From NCBI GenBank assembly GCA_002633005.1, contig NMRA01000229.1, positions 399,589-446,546 of the forward strand: a stretch of DNA of 46,958 nucleotides, in the 5' to 3' direction. Positions 31,835 through 43,379 of the stretch are shown here, one piece after another (within the stretch, counting starts at the first letter, position 1; each line of letters opens with the position of its first letter). Made by a program: the position numbers and the translations under genes. This DNA comes from Phoronis australis (lineage: Eukaryota; Phoronida; Phoronidae). The notes beneath the pieces were generated by a model. The model had not been told where the DNA came from and did no database searches. It was given only the letters and a program-made list of their open reading frames with translations.

Positions 31835-34800
31835 GTCATTTGCATGGAGTTTTTTGATTGGCGCTGTGCTACCTGCCAGATGGCAAAAGCTCGAATGAAA
31901 GATATGAAGTGAATAATAGAGGTGAGTATTAGAAATTGTTGAATTGTCGGCAATTGCGTTTTTAAACATTACACATATCATCTTTAGGTTGGCCTTATTT
32001 ACTCACTAGTCAGAGATTGTTTCATATCTTTCAAGATATCCAATTTGTTTAAAAATTAACATCGTAAAGAGTGTAAAGTCATAGCATAGACTTATCTGTG
32101 ATGATGGTCTTGTGCAAAAGGCCGAATCGACGTATTTTGGTTAAGAAACAATAGATGTTGCATTGCTCTAATTTAATTTTGATTCAATTGCAAAGTACCA
32201 GTGACAGGTTAATTATTCTGATTTGATATCTTAGCCATAATAAACATTTTAATCTTAGAAAATCAGAGCGTATGTCCATGACTCACTCAACTTACATCTA
32301 ATTGGCTAACAAAAATATCTTAGAAGTTATCATCAAAATGCAATTCACCCATAATTAATGTTGATGTATGCATTGACAGTGTAAATGAGACCTAACAATT
32401 GATGTCTTACGATTTATTTTCCTAGGATGAAAATATTTTTCACAAAGTTGATCAAAATATTCTCTGATTATAAACCCACTGTCCATCAAAATGGAATTGA
32501 CTGAGTCACAGCTACTAGTATGTGACTTGGATCCAATTTGTTCCTTTTATATGCAACGCTTTCTTTACCCAATGTTACTTCTTGCAGCCTTCTTGTCTCA
32601 ATTTTCCCACTTGTAGCTCAGTGGAAACTGATTCTGCATTCTGGAACATAACACATTTGACAGTTTGTCTATGAATTCTGCAAACATTGACCTTCATGAT
32701 CTTAACTGGTTGTCTTTTATATTTTAGAACGTTAAGGTTTTATTTTGTGGTATTATTTTAAGGATGAATCCTCATGTAGCAGACAAGCTTTCTTAGTTAT
32801 AACATTATTTTGCTTTCTCATCAGATCACTGTCAAGCTTTAACAGAGTTTATCCATGAAGACCATGGGCATTTCCAGTGTTGTGGTCTTACTCGAAGGGA
32901 AGTAAGCAGTAAGAATTTCGTTCTTGTGTGCCACCACATCGTTAATGTTGGAGTATACTCAGTGGTACCAGGCGTCTTCCCTATGGAAGTCACAAAAAGA
33001 TCTCTGCACACACATAGAGAAAGTTAACCAGTACGTAGTTCTATGGGCTTTACAACCCATGTTTAGTGTTACAAATGGATTTTTTGTTCATCAACTTTTT
33101 GCTGTGAAGTTAGTCTTTGCCCTTACTAGAGTTTTAGAAAGGATAACTGGGACAGTAAATGCGAGTATCCCTGGTCTTTGAAATTGTAGCAAGACTTGTT
33201 GCAGATACAAAAGTTAAATCTGTGCTCTCTAGCAAACATGTATATTCGCTGGCTGTAACAAGTGAAATGCTCGAAAAATGACAGAAAAACTAAAATTTGG
33301 AACCACCCCTACTAACGCCTAGTTAAATTTTCTGGTCATTTTTAAGAGTACAAATTCATTCGTAAATACGAGTGCAAGTATGCAAATATCAGTCAGGTTT
33401 TAAAAGGAACTGTTTCTCCTGTATGGTGGGCTGTGTTGTCATTTCATCTGAAAAGCAACATGTAGGGTCTCTAGTAATAACAAAGTTTCAGATATCCCAA
33501 TCTTAGTAGTTTAAACTACTAAAAATTAAAATTCTGATATAGTTGTGGGGAAGAAGCAACAAATGAAGTGGTCTAATTTTTGTTTTTGTACCTTTAAGGC
33601 CAAAACCTTATGTGAACCTAATGGGGTTTTACCGTGCAATGCCTAAGATTGGCGGTGAAATCTATATATCGTATACGGAGAACAGTAGTGTGTTGTGACC
33701 AATCTGTTAAACGGAAAATGGTGAACGCTATAGGCATTAAGTTGAGGCTCTTACAAAACATTTACCATTTCAGCAATGTCATTACTACTGTGTAAAGTAA
33801 GCAAGTACTCGAAAACAAAGTTACACAGTTTTAATTGCTTGAGTTTCTATTTCAGATTCATCAAGCAAAAAACATCTTGGATTCCATTCTTCATTGTGCT
33901 CTCTTAGGACTCATAAAGCCTTCTGCACGGATGCAATGTTTCCATTTTCGAGAACCAGCCACCACTTCATATCCAGCATTTTTCGAGACACATACTAAAA
34001 ACAGAGGATGGGCACAAAGTAGTCCGGTGTCTATAACAGAATTATTGAAATGTTGTCGGGTGTTTAATTCGTAAGTCTTGTTTATTGATGAGGTTTTGTC
34101 ATATGGTGTGCCTAATGGTTTTGTAGTACCTTATCGACAGGTCTTTACAATCATTAAGTCAAATATTTACAAAACCGTAGTATTTTACTTGGTGTTGTAT
34201 AACATAATGTTCAAGTTAAATCTCAAAAATGATGTTACTGTCTGCTGAATTATAGTTTCAGTTTTGTTTTATGCAATGTAAAAAATTTATGAAATTTATG
34301 CAACTCCTACTTTCTGGTAGCCCCTAGCGCAAATGTGGAATATTTAAAAAAAACATTCCAAACGGCATGCTGGGGTTTACATGTAGTTTATAAAGCATAT
34401 TTTCACGTGAATCCAATCAGCATCTTGTAAGATGTTCCAAAGATAGACATTTTGATGGGGTCCTAAATAACCGAAATGCTTTATGATTATTACGTAAAAG
34501 CTTCAGTAACATAACCTCTGACAATTATGTCTTACAGTGCTTGAATTTGGTGAACTTCATATCGTGTGTGGTCGCCTGGGAAAATCCCAAGTCACCCCGA
34601 AGTCACAACTGCGAGTATCAAAGTCAGACAATAATTCCCTCAAAATTTGTTTCAAAGTTTAATTTGACTGCCAAATTTTAAGTTACAAACAGCTGTCTTA
34701 GATTTGATACCTTCGTTTACAATTGTTTCGTTTATTTCATGAAATCAGTGCATTTGCCACCACAGCAGTTAGCACTTGTCAAACTTGCATTACAATTACA

Positions 34801-34950
34801 TTAGGAAGTAAACAGGTGGAAGCTGGCAATAATCATGCAAGATTAGTTAAACTAGCGCACACATTGTATATGATCACCTACATTCTGGATATGCGATGTA
34901 AGTTCCCAAGAACGGAGCATGGCATAACCTTTTTTAGCCAACCATTCTGA
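31835..34950 (+). CDS. Unidentified gene, four exons with matching phase (5' end unresolved)
   Basis: Exons 31835-31921 (AG|GTC..AGAG|GTGAGT), 32825-32901 (TTTCTCATCAG|AT..GAA|GTAAGC), 33856-34070 (TTTCTATTTCAG|ATT..TTC|GTAAGT) and 34749-34950 (GAAATCAG|TGC.. to stop TGA). The three junctions keep one frame: ..LPDGKSSNERYEVNNR / DHCQALTEFIHEDHGHFQCC.. / IHQAKNILDSILHCALLGL..ITELLKCC / SAFATTAVSTCQTC.. to ..FFSQPF. About 185 residues, Cys- and His-containing, helical-looking, no signal peptide. In the first exon this frame meets a TGA at 31855-31857 and no Met lies before it, so the start is unknown: a missed exon boundary, a pseudogene, or an error. At the 3' side a GTAAGT at 34898 is an alternative donor. 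I do not recognise the family. Confidence 0.55.
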
Positions 34951-35834
34951 TGACAAACATCAGTTTTGGACGTCAGATTTCCATAATTGGCGACCTGGGA
35001 TTTTCAGCAAGTAGCCAAATGCGACTTGGCTTCAAGCTAAGTGTTGAGCATCGTCCTACAACGCCGGAAGTATTCCAAGATAGGTTAAGCGTGATCATTT
35101 TTGCAAACCTAAAAATCTCATGGTTCTTTTATTAGAATATTTTGAAAGTGATGAGCAGCAGGGGACGATCCTGCAATTGAAATTATTATTACTATTACCT
35201 TGTTCATGACATGAGCTGAATGTTACTCTGGTATTAGCAGATCAACAATTATGTATTTTTCAACACATACTTGCTCCTAGTTAGGAAATATCAAGTCGTT
35301 GCGATGGGCCTTTGACATCTTTTCTCTGTGATATAATATGCATTGTGGTCGAGCTGGTAGTTGGATAAAAGGTGACTTTGGAAAATGTAGCTAATGAATC
35401 TGTTTTACCATTAGCATAACCAGGTATGACATTAAGTTTAAATCAGAAACTTCAGATTAGAGCAAACCAAGTTTGTACTGGCTGAAATAATCGCTTAAAA
35501 GCACGCAATGCATTATTCTTAAAAAACATTCATTTTGGTTTGTGTTTTTAGAGTATGTCTCAGTACTGAATGCTATGAACTTTCACAGTTTTGACGCGTC
35601 TTTACACTGCCTTGTGGCTGAATAAAATTCAGTGATTGGTCATTGAGACTAACTTAATTTAATGTAGTTAGAAACGTGTTTTGATTTGACTTGACATTTC
35701 CTAATGAACACTATATAGGACTTTAATTATACCATGTATGACGTGTCATTCTCTACTATGTAGATGATAATGAGAGAAGATTTATCGCAATTAGTTTTGG
35801 CTTACCATTTTTTTGAAATTTTATTGCCATACAG
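34951..35834. other. No supported exon
   Basis: Open frame 34950-35135 (plus) has no splice context that continues the upstream gene: the apparent intron would be only 37 bases. Nothing else seen. Confidence 0.4.
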
Positions 35835-36032
35835 AGGTTACACCGAAAGTAAAGGTTAACAGATTGCTAATATTGTACCCTGGAAAAGTAACAACTTCTT
35901 GCATGCATATTGATTCTTCACATTCTCGTTTTTTTCCATCTAGTGTCTTGCTTGGTCTGTACATTTTGTCTGTATGCGTGGCAATCTGTAATACCTGTAG
36001 AATGAGCTCTAGATTTAGTGATGGGGAAACAA
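35835..36032 (+). other. Candidate exon encoding a possible membrane segment
   Basis: Bounded by ..TTTTATTGCCATACAG and |GTAAGAAT. The open frame reads VTPKVKVNRLLILYPGKV, then a hydrophobic run SVLLGLYILSVCVAICNTC. It cannot follow directly on exon 34749-34897, because the junction would make a TAG. The minus strand of the same interval is also open with an acceptor-like site near 36003 and an AATAAA at its end, so the strand is not certain. Confidence 0.3.
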
Positions 36033-36921
36033 GTAAGAATATCAAACTAATCATGATGCTGTTTTACATTTGAATCTAGCTTTAACAACATGATTGTACT
36101 TCAGCGTCATCACCTACTTCACTTAAACTGTATGGCAAAGTGTTACAAAGACTTGTATGATCTTGATTTGTTGTGTATACTGAACGTTACTCATATGTCT
36201 TAGGATTCAATACCTTTTTTGCTTTCGCCTGTTTGAGACTTGATGATACTCTGTTACTTTTAAACCCACTAAGCTTATCTTAGAACTGTTTTCCGGTGCA
36301 CATCTTCAGTTCTGACTGTAAAATTACTGTGGTTGTCTGAAAGAGAGGAATATACGTTTCAGTAACAGTTTAGTTTTTTCACCGAAATGGTAAATTTGGT
36401 GTTTTGCGTAGTAGGCCTATTAGGTTATGACTAACTGTCAGGCAAAGTAAAAAAATATATCCTATAGCATACAAATTTGATCCATGTGTAACCTCTTTTG
36501 GGTTCTGACAGCCAGGGTAGCTTGAGTTGGAAACAGGGATATCTTTAATTAAGTCTTGGACTGGGACTCTTATTCAAACCTGTACGGCTGCCATCATGGG
36601 GCCACTAGGAACACAAATCGGCACAAAATTATCGATACTTATAAGACCAAATATACACCAGCATTGTAAGAAACCCCAATATAACAAAATAGTGTGTACA
36701 GTTATTGGTACCAATTAAACAAAATCAAAGTACACCAAAATTAATAGACACACAAAGTTGGGCATTATAACTTTCTGAATCTGATCTGGAGAGAAAGTGA
36801 ATACTGATTTTGAATACTGAGCTAAGTGGATAGTATTATTAACTACAAAGGTCTAGTTTTGACGAAATCTTTGATTGAGTTTTAACACTGCCAAAGAATA
36901 ATTGCATGTATTCCAACTCAC
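36033..36921. other. No supported gene
   Basis: AT-rich sequence. Open frame 36527-36718 (plus) has no motif. Confidence 0.4.
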
Positions 36922-37118
36922 CTTCACGGAGTTCATATAGGCCGAATTTCCAAGTGCTCTTTGACAGCCGTGTAGTTGACTGACATCTCCACTTCAAAAT
37001 CTTTTACAGGGTTTGGTGCTGCCTCGTAATTTTCTACAAAGTCATGAAAATTACACCATATTTCACCCAGACTTTCTGTGGAGACACTCCGACAAATGCT
37101 CATATTTTCTTTGCTTGC
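36922..37118 (-). other. Candidate minus-strand exon
   Basis: Minus-strand acceptor CTGCTCCCCACATACCGCACAG and donor GAAG|GTGAGTTGG bound an open frame ..SLGEIWCNFHDFVENYEAA..DFEVEMSVNYTAVKEHLEI with a sequon (NYT); it stops 13 codons before the donor unless a base is missing. The plus strand carries a competing frame from 37096 that looks like a signal peptide (MLIFSLLACAVCG). I cannot decide between them. Confidence 0.3.
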
Positions 37119-37739
37119 CTGTGCGGTATGTGGGGAGCAGAGGGCCCCACTTTTCCAGACACTCAAAAAGTATGACAGTGTTTACAAAAAACATTCAGAT
37201 CTTCCTCAATTATTTCTAAGTGGATGTAAATTGGAGCTCGACCTAAATGAAAATCCGGTTTTATTCGAAATACTTTCAAAATTCCTTTTTAATATTATTA
37301 AAATTTGTGTGAGTCCGTGTGAGTAAACTCTCTGTGTGAGTAGATAAATTGTATACATGTGAAATTATTTATTGTGAATGAAAATGATTTATTTATAATC
37401 ATTACCATATCAGTGTAATCTTAACATTTTATTCATGTATTTGTGTATATTTTTTATATTTTTATTATGCTTTTGGCACTTTCTGTGACAATTTCATCAA
37501 CATTAAAGAACTCTTTTTCTGCAGTTTCATCTCCACAATCCATAGCTCAAATAAATCTTAACGTCTAGCTGATCGAATATTTGGGTAGCCGCGCACTTTT
37601 GTCTTTCGTATCTTCTTTATAGAAGAGTGTCTGGGAATCCCTGCACTCCAAAAGTAGAATCATGATTTTCGACAACAGATGTCCTTGCTGCATACCTGGA
37701 TTGGCTCGTTGACATTGTCCCGCTCCCAACAAGACCTGC
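37119..37739. other. No supported gene
   Basis: AT-rich DNA apart from the competing plus-strand frame ending near 37326. Confidence 0.4.
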
Positions 37740-38110
37740 TCCACCTGGTGGACAAACAATCACAGGAAAATACTGCTACTAAGATGTAGTGAGTTGGTTG
37801 ACATCCAGCATCCAATAGCTGCCCCACCTGGTGATAAAATCTTAAAGCTATCTAAAGGGACAAACAGGTAGTTAGTTGTTTGACATCCAACATCCAATTG
37901 CCGCTCTAACTGGTGGACATACGATCACAGGTAAATACACCCACTAAGATGTAGTTAGTTAGTTGACTTGCAACATATAATAGCTGCACCACCTGGTGGT
38001 AAAACCGTAAAACTATCCAAAGGGACACATAGCTGGTTAGTTCTTTGGTTGACACCCAACATCTAATAGCTGCTCCACCTGATGGACAAACGATCACAGG
38101 CAGGTACAGC
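37740..38110 (+). repeat. CACCTGGTGG minisatellite, ~4.5 units of 81-93 bp in two alternating types
   Basis: CACCTGGTGG or variants at about 37743, 37824, 37907, 37990 and 38083. Type 1 continues ACAAACGATCACAGGTAAAT..CTAAGATGTAGTTAG; type 2 continues TAAAATCTTAAAGCTATC..AAAGGGACACATAGCTGG. All share TTGACATCCAACATCCAATA. A shorter copy is at 28.8 kb. Confidence 0.88.
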
Positions 38111-38299
38111 TAAACAGTAAAATATGTTCAAAAAGAAAAAGACAAAGAAAAAGAAAATCACATGAAGTAATTTTGAAAATAATTTGCATTTAAAATGGAA
38201 AAATAATGAAAGTAACTCGTGTTCAAAAACAAAAGTAGGATATAAAACGATTTTAAAATTTTTTGATAGTGAAACAGTTCTTTCAATTTACTTGGTGTT

Positions 38300-39137
38300 A
38301 TCATCAATGAAAACTTAATGGAGTCCACACATAAACAATTTGTTGAGAAAGATAAGCAGATTCTCTGGCGTTCTTAATAACCTAAAACATTTCTTGCCCT
38401 TTGAAACTTTGAAAACTGTATATTATGGTCTTGTCCTTCCCCGTTTTAATTATGGCATTCTGCTATGGGGATGTGAACATAATAGAATATTCAAATTACA
38501 GAAAAAAGTTATTCGCAATATTACCTCTAGTTATTTTAATGCCCATACAGATCCTTTATTTAAGACAACACAAATTCTCAAAATTAAGGACTGTTGTTGC
38601 TATTATTAAATTTGTCTACAAATATGTTCATAATTACTTACCTTCCTTTTTCAACACGTTCAATTTAATTACCCGTGGGTCTGTTCATGAGTACAACATT
38701 AGCGTAGAAAATATATATCTGAAACTAAATAAGGCGATCCAGATCCTCCCAAGGATACTATTCTTTCAAGAAATGAAGAATATAAATCGGTAAATAAAAC
38801 AACAAGAATGGATCAACTGAAATTTGAAATTTTCGGATGTAACAACTTCCTTTATCAACAAAAACAGAAATAACAGGCTTTATTTCTGTTTTTGTTTATA
38901 AAGGAAGTTGTTACATCCGAAAATTTCAAATTTCAGTTGATCCATTCTTGTTGTTTTATTTACCGATTTATATATAACATTAGAAAACGTCATCTTCTAC
39001 AAACTCCCCGTTGTACCAAATCATTTGCTGAAGATTCAGTTCGCAATGCCCTACCTCATGTAATTAATAACCTTCCTGAAAGTGTCTCCCAAAAACTGTT
39101 TGACCATTCGTTATCCTCTGTTATATATTATTTATAA
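38300..39137 (+). pseudogene. LINE reverse transcriptase C-terminal (thumb) region
   Basis: Frame from ~38305 reads ..LLGVIINENL, then (after a one-base shift) WSPHINNLLRKISRFSGVL, TLKTVYYGLVLPRFNYGILLWG, RIFKLQKKVIRNIT and HTDPLFKTTQILKIKD. These are the classic post-catalytic motifs of LINE reverse transcriptases (HI..+.SR..GI+, PH+NY.I..WG, +.LQK+A+R.I, .HT.PLF). Further on, VHEYNI is split by the insertion from RKRHLLQTPRCTKSFA and VRNALPHVINNLPES, which rejoin in frame once the insert and one 8-base copy are ignored. Catalytic YADD is absent through 5' truncation. A frameshift near 38580-38600 separates two overlapping frames. Confidence 0.85.
38703..38975. mobile_element. Foldback insertion inside the LINE, with AACATTAG target duplication
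   Basis: AACATTAG stands at 38695-38702 and again at 38976-38983. The 273 bases between contain a palindrome with 94-base arms (38780-38873 and 38880-38973) differing at a single position, with a six-base centre CAGGCT. About 77 non-palindromic bases lie on the left. Eight-base duplications fit hAT-like or other cut-and-paste elements, but the ends show no standard terminal motif, so the class is unknown. Confidence 0.8.
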
Positions 39138-39340
39138 AATATTTGTTTTGAAAGTTATGAACTTGAGTTTTAAATTACATAATCACTTAATTTTTGTAAT
39201 TCTGATTATCTGTAACACTGTATTATTTTTTATTCTCTAGTGGTTCCGTTGTCAGCGGACCTTTTTGGTCCTTCACGGAGTCTCCATAAGCGTAAATCTG
39301 TATCAAGTGTATTTTTGTCTTAACGTGAATAAATTGTATT

Positions 39341-39361
39341 ACTACTACTACTACTACTATA
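39341..39361 (+). repeat. (ACT)n tail of the LINE
   Basis: Seven or so ACT triplets after TGAATAAATTGTATT; marks the 3' end of the retrotransposon. Confidence 0.85.
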
Positions 39362-39471
39362 ACCAAAAGCAAATCAGTATTAAAGACAAAACTCATTTGC
39401 TGTTTGTATCCACTTTCAAATGATTTTAAAATGAAAATCAGTACCTAGCTGCCACATATCTCCACTGATAG

Positions 39472-39658
39472 CTCATATGGAGAATTTCTTGCTTACACTA
39501 GTCACCACTAAGATTCCCTTAGCCCCAGACAACCTTTATGATAGCAATTCAGCTCGGCCTACGCATCGATTTAGATATGAGTTAGAGTGGAAAGGAAATT
39601 GCTTGCACTACTGTCACGATAATGATGGTTGCCATTACCCCCAAATTGGTATTTTCAG
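39472..39658 (+). other. Candidate exon
   Basis: Acceptor-like CTCCACTGATAG precedes, and donor TTTTCAG|GTATT follows, an open frame with ..YDSNSARPTHRFRYELEWK and HYCHDNDGCHYPQIG. Composition looks protein-like, yet the next candidate exon (41222) is out of phase with it and I do not recognise the family. Confidence 0.3.
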
Positions 39659-39699
39659 GTATTTACACGGAGCTATAGTCTGCAACTGTGGAGTGTAAT

Positions 39700-41221
39700 T
39701 TTAACTTGGCACATTTAAATATTACAAAATGAGTAAAACGGTTAATTTGTGTTTAACTTGACCAAGGGCCACTTCCCAAAGGAACGATGGATTTAAATGT
39801 TATTTCATTTTTAATACTCCTGTCTGCTTGGTTTTTCTGTCTTACCGGGAACGGGTAGATAACTTTTTTATTTTATTTTTAATCTTGAAGTACCAAACCA
39901 GTGGTAGATTTTGATTTGTAGCGATACTTTATTAATTTTAGTTCATTTTAAACCCATCCCTGAACTTTCCAGATTACAGCTATACTAAACATTTCACAGC
40001 GAACAAAAGTACGCGTCAATAGTTTAGTCTTTATTTGAACTTATGTCATAAAATATAGACTGAAGTGCAAACAGGGTGATAACCAAATTGAAGATTTGGA
40101 ATCTGTGGACAATCTCGGTTGCACTGACTACATAACTATTCTACCTTTTTGTCAGTCATAAACATAAAGGTGACAGGTTGATATATACACAAAACGTACC
40201 GAGAGTGGCGTACATGAAGTAATATCCCACGAGACATTACTCCGCGTATCGACCGAGACCGAATGTATCTGTCTCATGCGCTTCGAATTCCTAAGTTTCT
40301 TACATTTTTCGGCAGATTTTTTAAATACTTCACCCAGACTGTTCACATGGCGGATCACATCCTATATGCATGTACTTGCGCGTTACGTTGCAAGTTTTCT
40401 CTTGAAAAAGAAACAGTTTTAAAAGGAACGATTTGTTTCTTGAAAAGAGGTAGCAAAATGAAAACAACGGCAACTGAGCATTGAACTTGTAACATCTCCT
40501 GGAAATAATTAAAAAACAACAATTTTTGATCTTTTAATTTCCTAGGAATCGGCGCCTGAGTTGCAGACGATATAGTATTCAGCAATTGAAAACTGAGAGA
40601 AAGTGTCTAATAATTAACAGTTTTGTTCCAGATTTTACGTTTAAGGGCTGGTTGCATGTCGAGTGTTAGTTACACTGCTGCAACGGTATTACTTGAAACT
40701 ATATTCGGAAAGTTTGATGATCGAACCGGCTGAAGACGTCGAGTCGACATTGACCTAACTTTCGAACTTTCCATGTCAGAAGTTGCTGATGAAGTAGTGC
40801 GGGAGGTGAATACGGAAACTTTATTACATGGCCGTGTTTCCCTCGACAGATTCAACGCGTGTGGGATAAACTTGAAATAATTTTAAAAACTTTTTTTTGT
40901 TTGAAAGTCAACTGTTCTTCAAGGTTTGACTATGTGTCACAGTATGATTCACATTTTTCTAAGTTCCATACCTGATTTGTGCTCCTAATTCCTGTTTACA
41001 ACATGTTGGGAGTTGAGCATTTTCTTAACGTCAGAGGCCGAAGCTCATACATCTAAGTTAGCATGCTTAATGTTGGAATTTAAAAAGTATGCGAGCCAAA
41101 TATTTAATAGTCACCTCATGAGAAAGTCAGGCAGATGCAGGAACATAACCTTATTTTTACCCTTAGGTGAAATGGTCAACATCTAAAATGATTTTCTTTT
41201 AACTATCTAACTTCTTCCCAG
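39700..41221. other. No supported gene
   Basis: At 40657 a plus-strand frame starts MSSVSYTAATVLLETIFGKF, meets a TGA after 25 codons, and stays open for ~48 more codons (..LSMSEVADEVVREVNTETLL..). It may be a broken exon, but no splice sites or family could be assigned. Antisense frames at 40152-40585 are unconvincing. Confidence 0.4.
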
Positions 41222-41542
41222 AAAACTGCCCCCTCGAAATTTTTGGCTAGTTTAAGGCTTCGGAAACCATCAAATTTTAGCATTTTTGTTGCATCACTGT
41301 GCAACAACGACAAATTAAAAGAAACTAAGAATGACATATTGAATAAACCCAACTTGTGTCTACGTGAAAATGTAAAAGTCATAATTGAAACTTATTCGCA
41401 AGTTAGCTATTTTTGTTGCTTTTCAACGTGTGTGTTCTGCATGCTGTGTTTGAAACCACTCACTTTGCTGATATCGGTCGTCCTGTTCGCCTTTACTATC
41501 ACACTTCCATTAACAAACCAACAAAGTTCTAAAGATTTATGA
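41222..41542 (+). other. Candidate terminal exon with a hydrophobic segment
   Basis: A strong acceptor (TTTAACTATCTAACTTCTTCCCAG) precedes a 106-codon open frame ending at TGA 41540-41542. It encodes KTAPSKFLASLRLRKPSNF.., a polar middle part, then a ~30-residue hydrophobic run (CVFCMLCLKPLTLLISVVLF). One membrane hairpin is possible. Upstream exons were not found in phase, and no family is recognised. Confidence 0.35.
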
Positions 41543-42550
41543 AAAACAAAAACAATGTCAACAAGATCATTAAGATTTTTCAAAGCTCGAGATCTGAATA
41601 ACATTAAAATTCCTGAGGCGGGTGCTCAGAACTCTACAACTAAAGCTGAAATTACGGCCTCAAAACGATGACTATTGTCGGTCCTGTACTGTCTGCTTGA
41701 CGTCTAGTAACATTAAGTGGTTCCGAAAAATTGGAACTTATATTAACACGAGGCAATCCAAAAATCATAATTGATTGAATGGTTATTACTAATTATACTT
41801 TTTAAGTACAGAAGACCCACGAGGAGCACTAATCCTATAAAAGTGAAAATCTTCTGGGTAGTAATTTTTCTGCTGCTCATCAGATGGCGCACCGGTTTAC
41901 CGAGTCGTAAAATGAACCTTCTGCTAATCAATTGGACTCAAATGAAACGCAGTGCCAAGTCAATATTTTAGGGCGGGTCCAAGCGTGAAACTTAGAGAAA
42001 TCCTACATTTTGACTAACTTTTCAATCCACGGAAAACGTATACTGCTATTTCTATAGGAGTGTTTTCGCTAACCTCTACTCAGTAGTTCTTCAAGCAATG
42101 TTTCAGCCAGTTGTGTTTACAATCATCACCGGGACTTCCATTTTAGTGATGATGATTGCAAAGTAAAAGACTGAAACGTAGATTCGATGAAGCGTTGTAG
42201 GTCAGGTGAGAATGGACCAGAAGATGTGTAAACCACTAGCAGATCCAGATCGAGTTTCAAAAAGGGTAATTGCAGTGGTGCTACATGTATGAATTTGAAA
42301 TACAGACAGACAACGAAAATGTCAAATTATTTTACGTAAGGCATCGTAGAAGTAATAAGTGTTTTATTATCTAATAGTCATAGAAACTCTGACTTGCAAC
42401 ACACAGAAAACACGTCAGTGCAATATTTTTACACATGAAATTTGCACAACGCAGCCTTTGGTCGTGGTTGTCATCGAGCTACGGATAGGACACTTTAGTT
42501 TCCCACCTGTAAATCGATTATAGTGGATATGTGTGTCATACAAGTAACAC
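41543..42550. other. No supported gene
   Basis: Short opposing open frames at 41743-41971 only. Nothing structural seen. Confidence 0.4.
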
Positions 42551-42771
42551 TAGTGGCAGATCTACGTTTTCTGTAAGGGGGGGTTTAGGATTCGAGCGAA
42601 TTCGAGGCTCGTAGTGCCGAGCGGAAGGAGGGGGTCTCCCCCTCCCGTGTAAGATTTTTGTAGTTTTTAGTAGCCGATTTCGTTTTTCTGGCGATTGTTT
42701 TTCAATTTTTATTTATGATTCTCTCCCGAGGAGGGTTTAAGCCCCCTGAACCCCCTGTAGATCCGCCTCTG
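42551..42771. mobile_element. 221-bp MITE with CAGAGGCGGATCTAC-type ends
   Basis: Left end TAGTGGCAGATCTAC and right end GTAGATCCGCCTCTG are inverted repeats, flanked immediately by AACAC on both sides. G-rich subterminal sequence (AAGGGGGGGTTTAGG / CCCCCTGAACCCCCTG) and an internal GAGCGAATTCGAGGCTCG dyad. Same end type as at 10042 and 17283. The ends look hAT-like, but that superfamily makes 8-base duplications; only 5 are visible. Confidence 0.75.
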
Positions 42772-42960
42772 AACACATACATCAAATTTCACCCACATTC
42801 ATCAACAGAACTTTGTAAATATTACGGCGCCGATATCAAACAAACTGCCACTCCGGGAGCCTCAGTGACTGCACCCATCAGAAAACCTGTCAGTCGTGAC
42901 CATCTCAATAGGAACACATGAGCACAATTTCCGAACTTTCCTCTAAGCAATTTAAAGGAC
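42772..42960 (+). repeat. Dispersed repeat (GCCACTAGGGGGC family)
   Basis: TGCCACTCCGGGAGC, GTCGTGACCATCTCAATAGGAACACATGA and a following ..CAATTTCC..CTC word order match the copies at 11.5 and 43.4 kb with decay. Confidence 0.55.
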
Positions 42961-43379
42961 AGAAAGGCTGCAGATAGAAACAATAATCTCCAGTGGCACA
43001 TAATACTTTAAATGCAGCCGGAAATAGCAGTTTGTTCTCCATTCTTCAACAGAAACAACTTTACCATATTGCACGAAAATACAGCAAGAAACTTGGTGGA
43101 CATAGAGGCATACATAAAGAAAACATAAATTGCCATTAAGCAGTGCTGTAGTGGGGCGGTAGGCGCAGGTCGGCGCAACCAACTACCTTTTCGCATTTGA
43201 ACATAGTGCCTACTCATCATAAGTTACGTTTAGTGCTCAAGGTGATAGGGTGGGCTTTGTGCACTTACTTACCTTTAATTTTACCACTACAGCACTCCCA
43301 TTAACGGGTACAATAGGAGACCGTCCAATCAACAATCAGTGTTAGTCGTGCTCATCTCAATGTATTACATAGGTACGCC
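42961..43379. other. No supported gene
   Basis: Two overlapping minus-strand frames (42952-43220) in different phases, both without motif. Confidence 0.4.

Larger units (their letters stand above)
38270..39361 (+). mobile_element. 5'-truncated non-LTR retrotransposon (LINE)
   Basis: The 3' third of a LINE: end of ORF2 followed by a 3' untranslated region and an (ACT)n tail (39341-39360). The body is interrupted by a foldback insertion at 38703-38975. Upstream it begins near 38270 inside ORF2, the usual result of incomplete reverse transcription. The short microsatellite tail fits CR1/L2/RTE-like groups rather than poly-A L1 types. Confidence 0.85.

Noticed and set aside
34898-34950. GTAAGT at 34898 as the donor to a downstream exon starting after TTTTTTAG at 34934
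   Set aside because: The intron would be only about 37 bases. Reading through to the TGA at 34948-34950 is simpler.
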